A DNA stretch of 64,000 nucleotides from Dermatophagoides farinae (lineage: Eukaryota > Arthropoda > Arachnida > Sarcoptiformes > Pyroglyphidae). Where the stretch lies: positions 248,001-312,000 of the forward strand of contig NC_134685.1 of assembly GCF_024713945.1 (NCBI RefSeq). The letters are read 5' to 3'. Every line of letters begins with the position of its first letter. The stretch's first letter is position 1. Positions 38,092 to 48,999 of the stretch are shown here, piece by piece. A program made the translations under genes and the position numbers. The notes beneath the pieces are model-generated. The model was not told the origin of the DNA. It was given only the letters and a program-made list of their open reading frames with translations, and searched no databases.

Positions 38092-41000
38092 ATCGTTTCA
38101 AATTGGCTCGTGTTAACATTAATTATCCATCACAAGAATCACCAACAAAACAACAACAACAACAAAGAAGACGAAAATCTCAATCAGAATCAATATCGAT
38201 TGCTTTACCTGATCGACAACAACAAAGAAATCAACAACAATCAACATCGTGTAAACGGCGACATCCTAATATCAATATGGAATCAACATTTCTTCAATCA
38301 GCAACACCACCATTATTTATTAGTGATTCCAATCATTTACCTAAATTATCCAATGATTATTATTATCGTGGTCATAAAATTCATTTGAATTCAGATCTAA
38401 AAACAATTCTTAATAATTCATCAGTTAATCAACAACAACAACAACAACAATCAGAACAACGACCAAAAACTAGCTATGATTTAAACGCTTCATTTGTTAC
38501 CGATGATAATATTATATCCGGTTTAAGTAAGTAACGATGTTTGTGTATGTGTTTCATTTTTTTATTTTTCGAATTCTTTTTTCTCTCACAAAACCCTTAT
38601 ATAGCTAATCGAATTATAGCTAATCGTAGCGATCTATTTAGTTCATATTCATCTTTCGATCCAACAATTAATCGTAATGATTCAGCTCCAAGTCGAATGA
38701 ATCAACGAAAACAAACAACATCGGAAACAGAAACATGGGCAAAACCACCCAAACATTGTCATCGCAGATCGATACCAAACGATCAAACAACAACAACTAG
38801 TTCAGCGACAACAATGTCAACAAAACAGCTAAAATCACCTGAAATACTTGAGGAATTAAATATTAAACGATTATCAGAATTGGATAATCTTTTATTCCCA
38901 CGAATACAAGAGAATAAAAAATCACGTTCAACAAATTCATTGAATAATATGGTGGAAAAAACAACGGAAGAGATAAATAAGGAACGAATGAAAAATAAGA
39001 CAACATTACTAAGTCATTATTTTGAAGATGGAAAACGTCGTGTAGATTTCGTTCTAGTCCACGCAAAACCGTTGCATCCGAATCAGACAAAAGGTGAAGA
39101 AGTTGAACCTATACAACAACGATCTGTATTTGAGGTATGTTTCGATTAATTGATTTTTTTCTAATTCCCATTGAATCAATAATATTTATTTTTTTCTCAC
39201 ACACACACACACATACAACCAACAAATAGTTTAATTTGAAAGATGAAGGACTTCATCTAGAAATGGCCGAAGAAATTAATGATTCACAACATGTTTTTAC
39301 AAAAATCTATGCACCATGGAAGTGTAGTAACTCGTTATGCAGAAATAATGCGTTTGAAAATGCCAATGCGTACAATGCAAACAACATGGAAAATGTTGTT
39401 CGATGATGATGAAGTACATTCAATGCGTTTTACTGCGGCATATTCAAAAGATAAAGAATATCTGTTTGATATACCACCGCAAAAAGAACAATTCTTCTCC
39501 CCGGCACAACGTGCACAAGTTATTGAATTCATATTGAAACGGAAAAGTTTTTCAAGCAAACAAGATGATGTAACCGAATTCGGAATAAATAAATTATTAT
39601 CCGATCGTGTTTACACGGCTGCATATCCATTACATGAAGGTAAAGTTAATGCTGATTATCGTTCACCACGGATGCAATTAATACAGAATTGGGCATCAAT
39701 AAAAATGGCATTTCATCATCAACCATTGGATGAGATTAAAAATTATTTTGGTGTCAAAATTGCATTGTATTTTGCATGGCTTGGTTTCTATACATCAATG
39801 CTGATACCAGCTTCTGTTGTTGGTGTTCTTTGTTTCTTGTTTGGTTTCTTCACGTTGGATAAAGATATACCATCGAAAGAAATTTGTAATAATACCTATG
39901 ATCATTATCTGATGTGTCCACAATGTGCACATGATTGTAATTTTACCCGTTTTTCGGATTCATGTATCTATGCCAAAGCCACGTATCTATTCGATAATCC
40001 AGCTACGGTATTCTTCGCCATCTTCATGTCATTATGGGCTACGGTTTATCTAGAAATGTGGAAACGTTATTCAGCTCGAATCACGTATCGTTGGGATTTA
40101 TCAAATTTTGATGCTGTCGAAGAATATCCACGACCCGAATATCTAGCCCGGCTGTCGAATGTAAGCAATCGACGATTGAATGTTATTACAAGAATGTATG
40201 AACCATATATACCGTTTTGGCGTCGTCAATTACCGTATACGGTCCTGTCTGCTTCAATCGTATTCTTTCTAATTCTTATCGCTATGGGTTCCGTTGTTTC
40301 GGTTATTGTTTATCGATCAACGATACGTTCATTTATTCGTTTCAAAAAAACTGATACACGTCCAGGAAAATCACGTAAAATTGACATTGGTTTTCTGCAG
40401 AAATATTCATCAATTGTTGTATCATCTTCAGCTGCTGGATTGAATTTAATTTTTATTCTGATATTGAATAATCTATATTCAAGAATAGCCAATTATCTAA
40501 CGGAATTGGAAATGCCACGTACCCAGACGGAATTTGATAATTCCTTAACATTGAAAATGTTTCTATTACAATTTGTCAATTATTATTCATCAATATTTTA
40601 TATTGCCTTTTTTAAAGGCCGTTTTATTGGAAATCCTGGTGAATTTGATGATGAGTCATTGACACAAGAAGAATGTGCTTCAGGTGAGTGAATTGGATTC
40701 GTTTTTTGTTTTCGAAATTTTCAAATTCAATTTTTTTTTTTGTTGTTTATTTTCACAGGTGGATGCCTATTAGAATTAGCCATTCAATTAAGTATCATTA
40801 TGATTGGTCGTCAAATGTTTAGTGCAGCAATTGAACTGTGTATGCCATTTTTATATAATATGTTTAATCGTTGGAAATATCGTTCAACAAGTGATAATCG
40901 TAATCGTGTAACTCGATTTAATGTACCACAATGGGAAGATGATTTTCTACTGACACGGTGGCTGCCAACATCATTATTTTATGAATATTTAGAAATGGTT

Positions 41001-42327
41001 ATACAATTTGGTTTTGTCACAATTTTTGTATCAGCATTCCCATTGGCACCATTATTTGCACTAATTAATAATGTATTTGAAATTCGTTTGGATGCAAGAA
41101 AAATGATTACCGTATATAGACGACCAGTTGCTCAAAGGTAATGTTGATTTGGTTTTTTTTAATTGAAAAAGTTTAAATTTACTTTATTTGCAGAGTGAAA
41201 AATATTGGAATATGGTATCGAATATTGGATACAATATGTAAATTATCCGTCATAACGAATGCAATGATCATTGCATTCACAACGGAATTCGTACCACGAT
41301 TAATTTATTATTTCGAACATGGTGCACTCAACGGTTATGTTAATTCAACACTTTCATTTTTTGAAGCTAAAGTTGTTAATGAACATCTGAAATTGGGTTA
41401 TGATGAATCCAAGTTAACATATTGTTTATATCCAGATTATCGTGAACCACCATGGGCTGAAAAAAATTCACGTTATAAATTTACATCATTTTATTATAAA
41501 TTATTAGCATTCCGTTTGTTATTTGTTGTTATATTTGAAAATATTATCGCTGCCGTTACATCAATGATGCGTTGGTTAATACCGGATATACCACAACAAC
41601 TACGACAACAGATGCGTCAACATGCATATCTAACAAATGAATTAATCTTACAACAAGAATATCAACGTGTCAAAGAAATATCGAATGGTTTAGATAGTAA
41701 TGATAATGCAAATCGTGTACGTACAGCATTAACAACAAGTCGTATGACGGCCAATAGTAATAGTAATAATTATTTGAGAATGACAACACCAATGATCATT
41801 AAAAATCAACAACAACAATCACCACAATCGACAACTGCCTTTCTAATTGATCTAAATAATCAATCATCATTGAATGATAAACAATTTCAACAATCGCCAC
41901 TACCACCACCACCGCAACAACAACAACCACCACACCACCACCATCGACATCATCCTCATCCTCATCATCAATGGTCAATATGGATAATGTTTCAAAATTT
42001 CCGATTAGTAATAAACAAATTTCAACTATTGATGAAAATGATGATGATGATGATGATGATCTTGATATGAATAATTTTCATGGTAGTAGTAGCCATATCG
42101 AACATCCTGCCATCATAAGACGTCGTCGACGTCCAAACAACAACAATAATAATAATGGTCATCATCAGAGTGATGATGATGTTGATGATGATTATAATGA
42201 TGTTGTTTCATTACCAAATTTAAATGATTCTATTAATTATCTATTGAATTTTTCATCATCATCATCACCGGCAACAACAAATTCTCGTGAACAATTAATA
42301 ACAGGAACTTGTTCATCATTAGATTGA
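38088..42327 (+). CDS. Anoctamin (TMEM16 family), with apparent frame breaks
   Basis: Calcium-activated chloride channel or lipid scramblase of the plasma or an internal membrane. Exons: 38088-38526, 38605-39134, 39230-40683, 40759-41137, 41194 to 42070 or 42327. The N-terminal 300 residues are Q/S/T-rich, then comes the dimerisation domain (FNLKDEGLHLEM, HVFTKIYAPW). After Trp at 39317-39319 the frame must skip one base (T at 39323) to reach VVTRYAEIMRLKMP. The ten-helix region then follows uninterrupted: NYFGVKIALYFAWLGFYT, FLLQFVNYYSSIFYIAFFKG, GGCLLELAIQLSIIMIGRQ, EYLEMVIQFGFVT and NNVFEIRLDARKM. The two Glu of EYLEM and the Glu/Asp of EIRLD are the helix 7-8 calcium ligands, all kept. 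The C-terminal tail is low-complexity. One frame stops at 42070, while another, acidic and N-rich, runs to 42327. Subtype among ANO1-7-like proteins is not decided. Confidence 0.92.
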
Positions 42328-43862
42328 AAAAACATTACAAACAAGATGGCAGCACTAGTCCCAAAACTAAAAAATATTTTTTATTTTATTTTTTTTTTTT
42401 TTTTGGAATTTCACAACCCTACAGCGAATGAATACATAAAACAGAATTTGATGATCAATTCAAAGTTCATCCGATTCTAGCAATCAAACAGAGCTTTTAT
42501 GATATTTTATTGAATCTTCGATATTATAATCTCAGATATGAAATCATAACACGATAACGATCACTATGGTATCACTATCAGCATAATGCATTACAATCCT
42601 TGAAAAAATATCGTTGAGAAGACGTTGTTATAATAATAATGTAGATGATGATGATGTATATCCATAAATTGAACAAAAAGAAATAATTGTTTATGGTTAA
42701 TCGACAACAACGACAATGTCTTGCAATCTCAAATCAGAAAAACACAAAACATACATAGTAAAAAAAAACTGCTGGTGTATATTATTGCTGTCGACAACAA
42801 CGACATTGATGATGAAAACAAAAATCCTTGTGTGTAAAAAAAATGATGTATCGATTACCAGAAACAGAAAATGATGAATTTTTAGAAAAGAAAAAGATTT
42901 GATCATTCAACATACACAAAATTTTTGTGTTTATAATAAACATGATGATAATAATAATATAACACATTAACAGCAAATAACAACGACAACAGCAGCAGTA
43001 ATCGAAACAAAACCGCAAATCTTTCTTTTTTTTCGGTTATGCAAAACATCTTGTTTTTAAACATTCAAAAAAAAAAAAATCAAACGAACATAGAAACAAT
43101 GTTTGATGTTTGATATTTTGGTGATGATGGGTGGTTTTGGCTGCTGTTTTATTATATTATAATAATAATGTAAACATTGACAACTAATGAATTTTGATTG
43201 AATTTTTTTTTCCATCACTGTGGTGTGATACACACACTGGATGAGTGAAACTACAACAATAATTTTTTTCTTCGAAAAAAAAACTAAAATGACTGTATAT
43301 TGAATTGTGTAGCGAAGAAAAAGAAAAACGACGACGAAGACAAACAACCGAGAAATCCGAGCTTTTTTTGTTTGTTTGTTAGGTGGTAAAGAAAAAACGT
43401 TTCGTTTTGTCTTTATCTAAACAACAACAACAATAAGCAAGAAACAAGCATTACAACACAAATCTCAAGTTTAATAATTTTTCGGTTTATCTCATACAAC
43501 AGTAACGGCATCATCATCACATTTACACCAATAAACACCAATCAATCTATGTATCATCATCATCATCATTCATTTTTGATATGTGTAAAAAGTGTTAATC
43601 AAAGAAAAAAAAAAGATTTAATTTTTTTTTAATTTTAGTCTGACATTGAATAATAACATTTGATGTATGTATGTGTGTATTTTGTTTTTGTTTCTGTTTG
43701 ATCAATCAATCAACAATTATTCATCGATATATCAAAAAAAAAAAAAATTTTGGCATCACTCAAACAAACGGAAATTTGTCGATAATTATCTAATAATTCT
43801 TTTCATCATCATCATCATCAAATTCATCATCAATCCATCGTAATCCATCCAGCCAATCCATA
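42328..43862. other. Anoctamin 3' UTR and spacer to cytochrome b561
   Basis: Poly-T, GAT/CAT and CAA repeats. An AATAAA near 42945 is one possible anoctamin poly(A) signal. The 5' UTR of the b561 gene should lie near the right end. No coding segment was recognised on either strand. Confidence 0.6.
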
Positions 43863-44823
43863 ATGTCATATCGTCATAGTCAAAATAATTATAATCGTAA
43901 TCATCATATTGTTGATGATGATGTACAACATTTTGGCCCAATAGCCAATACAATAATAACAACATTATCGCAGGATAATCTATTTTGGTTATGTATGGTT
44001 ATTGTTGAAATATTGGCCCTGACATTGATAATATGTTCAATTTGTTGGATGCTACAAATTGGTGGATTTGGTTTCGATGATAATAGTATTTTCAATTTTC
44101 ATCCTGTTTGTATGACATTGGGCATGATTGTTTGTAATGCCAATGGTATGTGTTGAATTGAATGTTTTGAATTTTGTTTGTCAAACAAATAATTTTTCGT
44201 TCTTTTTTAGGCATTCTTGCATATCGAAGTACAAAAAATTGGAGCTATAAACGACAGAAAACATTACATCTATTGCTACAATCATCGGCTATAATCATAT
44301 CATGGATTGGTATTGCAAGTGCTTATATATTTCATGATAATAAAAAGATACCACATTTTTATTCATTACATTCATGGCTTGGTCTTACAGCATTGATCGG
44401 TGTGACAATCAGTGTGATTACATCATTTCTGACATTTTATTATCCAAAAGCATCAGCTGTTTATTGTAAATTAACCCTACCGTTTCATATATTTGGAGGT
44501 ATCACGAATATTGCTTTATCGGCCGGTATCTGTGCTATTGGTATTACCGAGAAGGCTATTTTTAGCTTGTAAGTAGTGTATTATTCGATGAATATTATTG
44601 TTCAAAATTTTTTCTTTCTTTTTTCAGAAATAATAATCCAGACGTTAATCAACAATATTCAGCATTACCATCGATAGCAATATTATTGAATGTATTTGGC
44701 GTAATATTAGTCATATTCACCATATTGGTCGTGTGGATGGTTACGAAACCGGAATTTAAAAATAAATATAAACAAACATTGGATTCACATTATGCATTAC
44801 GTCGTCAGACTACATTGGAATAA
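43863..44823 (+). CDS. Cytochrome b561 family transmembrane reductase
   Basis: Six-helix di-haem protein that moves electrons across a membrane, typically from ascorbate to an acceptor such as ferric iron or monodehydroascorbate. Exons 43863-44145, 44211-44568 and 44628-44823 sum to 837 nt (278 aa). Four helix histidines with family spacing are visible: H80 (FNFHPV), H114 (KTLHLLLQ), H148 (YSLHSWLG) and H187 (LPFHIFGG). These pair as 80/148 and 114/187 to hold the two haems. ILAYRSTKNW matches the region that contacts ascorbate. The last helix is LNVFGVILVIFTILVVWMV. The N-terminal 38 residues are polar and H/N-rich, with no signal peptide. It resembles CYB561, CYBRD1 and CYB561A3, and which of these it is orthologous to was not resolved. 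The start has A at -3. Confidence 0.92.
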
Positions 44824-47610
44824 TTTTCATTATCTTTGATTTTTATCTTTGAAATAGTAGAAGAAAAAGTGACCATTTCATTCTATTCACCATACACCCA
44901 TTCATTTTATTTTCTTCATTAATTGCATTTCACACCTTGAAAAAAATGAAATTTTTTTTATTGCTCAAAACAATGATGATGAATGTTTGCAAGTGAAAAA
45001 AAAAATTTAAAAAGTTTCATCACTTTTAACTTATTTTTTTTAGTTTTTTTTTCTTTCATTTTCTCCATTAGCAATAACAATTCATTCGATTTTTTATTTG
45101 ATTGATTTGATTTTTGTAACCAAAATTCAACAAAAAAAAAGAAAAAAAATTCAAAACAATAACCCGATCATCAAGAATGAATACGAAAATATAAAAAAAA
45201 AACGATAAAATAACAACTTGTTGACCAAAACATAAACAAACACATACACACACACACATACAAACTGCCAAATATGGCCATTGTATATGTCATATGTCCA
45301 TCGATCGTAGTAGTGTCTGACATGGTCATTCAAGCAAGAATTTTTTTCGAAAAAAATGATTGTTTCGATTTCAATTTATGATAAACACACACACACATTG
45401 ACATTATTATCATCTTTGTCATCAAATATAGACAGTCAATATTTTTTTTTTGTAAATAACAAACACACACACACGTGAACACTGATTTATATTTTTATTG
45501 CAAAAAAAACAAACAAATTCTCATTAATAATTATTGTCACATTCACATCTATTCAATTCTGTTTTTAGTGATTTCTAAGTCAATGAAAAAAAATTATTCT
45601 TAATTATTCATTGTTTTTGCTGTCTGATGTACATCTCATCATTAAAATACACACACATAATTAAGATTCGAAAATTGATTCATTTGGATCATAATAATCG
45701 ATCAATCATTTTCGATTGAATTTTGATTCAAACAAACAAATACACAGAAACACACAATCTCTCTGCTGTGTTGTGTGTGTGTGTGTGTAATTGATTATTT
45801 GATTGAAATGATTGATTGGTTTGTGTATTGTGATCATGTCTTTGAAAAACCAACAACAACAACAACAAAAAATTCATTGCAATTTTGTTTGGCTAATGAT
45901 GATTTTTTTTTTCTTACACACACACACAGACACAAAAACAAACATGGAAATAAAATCGTGAAATGAAATTTTCTTTGCCATTTTTTTTTAGATTTTGTCT
46001 TTGTAATTTAAAAAAACTATCTCGTTATTTTATAGAAAATTGATTAAAAAAAGAAAGAAAAATAATTAAAATGTTTATCTTTTATATTGTATTTGATAAT
46101 AATAAGTGGGTGGGTGGAATCATTGCCACACCCATACATTATTTCTGAAAATTATATTTTTTTTTCTTTTGCTGTTGTTGATAACCGGCACTGATTATCA
46201 TCATCGATCATCATGGCTAAAACACCTGTTCATCGTTTTTTTTTATAGTATGGGAATTTACCCTGCTGTTTGTTTTGTTCATTCATGATATTCATTGATT
46301 TAGGAATTCTTTTCTCTCTGATTTTCTAGTTTTAGGTAGAGATAGAGAAAGGGGTAATTTGCAATCTCTCTCACTCTATGAATCTTTCTTTCCCCTTACC
46401 TACCGAAGAAAATCAAAAAAAAAAAATTCAATTAGCATCCAGAAATTAAAACAAACATAGTTTCTTTAAATTTGAATGGAATTTTTTTTAAAAATCAACA
46501 GCAACTTCCTGTCGTTGTAGCCATAATGATGATGATGATGATGATAAACATACATTGACATGATCATTACCATTGCAACAACAAAAAAAACAAGAAGTTA
46601 TCATTCACTTTCTCTCTGTCTCTCTCTCCACATAATCATGATTATTATGTCGAATAATAATAATTACCATTAATCATGATCATCATCATTATCGACATGC
46701 ACACAACATCCTTTTTTTCTAACATAGGAAAAGAATTGTTAAAGAAAAGGAAATAAACACATACACACACAGAGAGAACTATAGAAAAATGTAATGTGTG
46801 TGAGTATATTTCACCTGCTCGTTGTTTAACGAAATTCAACACAATAAAATAAATATTTATCAAAGAAGAAAAAAAAAATGATAAAAAAGGCGTTGTCATT
46901 GCTCCCTTTATTGAGAGAAAACTTTGAAAAAAAATATTCTTATAAAGCGAAAAATCTGAATCTCACCTGTGTGTGTGTGTATGTATGTAACATCATCATT
47001 TGATACAACAAACAACAAAAAAGACAGGTGTACGACATTGAAACTTTATAACGATAATAATTGATGATGATGGCAGTGGTGGTGGTGGCGGCGGCGATCT
47101 TGTTTCTATTTTAGACAATTTTGATGATAAAACTAACTAACTACTACACACACACACACAATGATGTAAAGAAGTACAAAAAGAAGGATGTGTGTATTTG
47201 GTAGATGTGGATGAGGAACAAACAAAACAAAAACATATCATCGTATATATAGAAATGGTGTATATTTGAGATTCTCTCTCTCTCTCTCTCTCTGTTGTTT
47301 TTTTATCGATACTTGTGGAAAAGAAATTGTTGTAAAAAAAGGTTTTCACTTTTTGTTGTCATCATTTTTTTTTGGGTTTATTGTTTTATTTTACTACGAC
47401 GAAAATATATCTTGATTTGTTTTCTTTTGATCTTTTGTTTTCCGTCGAGATTAAACAACAAAAACACAATTGTTTGGTGTTTCTTTTTTGTTGTTGTGTA
47501 TTGTGTTTTTTTTTATTGTTGTTGATTTCATAATCGGTCAATGCATATTTATTATTTGATTATCATTTTTTTGGACTCGACCAAATTATCAGAAAATTAA
47601 ACGAAAAAAA
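44824..47610. other. Intergenic region upstream of the CAP-Gly gene
   Basis: A 2.8-kb AT-rich spacer with CA/TG tracts (45240-45262, 45766-45790), CT tracts (47272-47294) and a GGT/GGC run (47074-47096). No exon, RNA gene or transposon was recognised. It should contain the b561 3' UTR at the left and the promoter of the 47611 gene at the right. Confidence 0.55.
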
Positions 47611-48875
47611 ATGAATAATCAAAATTTGACCATCGGTAAACGTAAGTTGTTGCTGTTTTTTTTTGAAATTCGAATCATTTTCGAATAACGTTTTTTATGA
47701 ATGGATTGAGTCTGAATTTTTTTTTTTTTTTGAGCCTGGAAGATTAATCAATTAGATGTCTTTTTGATTAATTAATTAAAAAATTTAATAATCATAATGT
47801 ACCGACTTAGGTATCGTAGTAGATAATTTGCCAACATCATTTATTGATGATCCAGATTCCTATATGGTTGGTGATCGTGTATGGGTACAAGGTATTAAAC
47901 CCGGTTATATTGTCTATATTGGTGATGTACAATTTGCTCGAGGTGAATGGGCCGGTATTGTGTTGGATAAACCGGAAGGTAAAAATGATGGTTCCGTTCA
48001 TGGAGGTAGGTGTTTCGAACAAAAAAAAAATTATTTTTGTTCACTAAAAAAATAACAAAAACACACATAATATATTATGAAAGCCTTGAAAACATTTTTT
48101 TTCCTTCATATCATCATCATCATTAATAACGCACAAAAACAAAAAACAAAAAATTATAAACGTGCCGATTATATGATGAGATGATGATGATGAAAACATA
48201 ACGATTATCCAATGATAATAATAATTACTTGTCAACAACCTTGTTGTCAATTTTTGTTGTTGTCGTTTTATTATTGTTTTTTCAAAGAAATCAATTATCA
48301 AAATGATGATGATTTTGTAACACACAGACACAAAATAAACAAGAAAAATGACACCTGTTTTTTAATGTTTATCATTTTTATCATTTCACCCTTTCCATAT
48401 AGTACGTTATTTTCAATGTCAACCAAATCATGGTCTATTTACACGTCTACATCGTCTTAGTCGTTATCCAATCGATGTTGTAGATGTTAATAATAATCCA
48501 ATTAATTTGACCAGTAATAATAACGATGATAATGATCAAAAAACATCGACATCGTCTAAAGCGAAAACTGGATCACCATCAACAACAACAACAAGTACAG
48601 TACGTACACAACGTTTATGTTCAGCTGATGGTAAAGTAACAACAACAATAACACGTGTAACAAAAAGTCCAATACAAATTCCACATTATATGTTGCCGAT
48701 AAAACCGACAAAAGTGATTACTACAGTAACAACAACAACGACAACGATGGAAAAACCGAAACAACAGCCAGCACAACCAAAATCTGTATTGAAATCAAGT
48801 TGTCGAATATCTTCATCATCACCGTCATCATCGGAAAATCGTCGTAAATCAAATCAACATCATGTTCATTTTTGA
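47611..48875 (+). CDS. Small single-CAP-Gly protein (CLIP-like)
   Basis: Microtubule plus-end or tubulin-tail binding protein. Exons 47611-47641, 47811-48005 and 48403-48875 sum to 699 nt (232 aa), phases 1 and 1. The CAP-Gly domain spans about residues 30-100: [38 protein letters not shown], then [16 protein letters not shown] after the second intron. The GKNDG loop that grips C-terminal Tyr/Phe of tubulin and EB proteins is intact. The rest is S/T/N-rich with basic patches and ends KSNQHHVHF. There are no coiled coils and no second CAP-Gly domain, so it is far shorter than CLIP-170 (over 1000 aa). The first coding exon is only 31 nt. The domain is most like CAP-Gly modules of CLIP-family proteins, and the gene-level orthologue is not identified. 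Confidence 0.87.
48006..48402. other. CAP-Gly gene intron 2, 397 nt
   Basis: The donor GTAGGT at 48006 and acceptor CCATATAG at 48402 split the CAP-Gly domain between its Gly and Val (G|VRYF). The interior is A/T-rich with CAT repeats and no coding signal. Confidence 0.85.
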
Positions 48876-48999
48876 AAATTTTATTGTAAAAAAATATTTA
48901 AATTTATTAATCGATTGATCATAATATGTCACATTTTCTTATTGAAAAACAAAAAAGAAAAAAAATTAAATTTACAAAATAAAAAAAAAATTTGAATTT
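48876..48999. terminator. Shared tail-to-tail poly(A) region
   Basis: Only 124 nt separate two convergent stop codons. A + strand AATAAA is at 48978-48983 and a - strand AATAAA (TTTATT on +) at 48903-48908. Each signal lies beyond the other, so the two mature mRNAs are expected to overlap by their 3' ends. Confidence 0.55.

Noticed and set aside
41974-42008. A 35-nt GT-AG intron that would restore the frame of the anoctamin tail
   Set aside because: Shorter than any other intron in the window (all at least 57 nt) and with a poor donor. A repeat-length change is the simpler explanation. Left open in the findings.
42697-43347. Several - strand open frames rich in F, V, C and I
   Set aside because: Antisense of CAA/GAT repeats and A-runs in the anoctamin 3' region. 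No splice logic or conserved motif.
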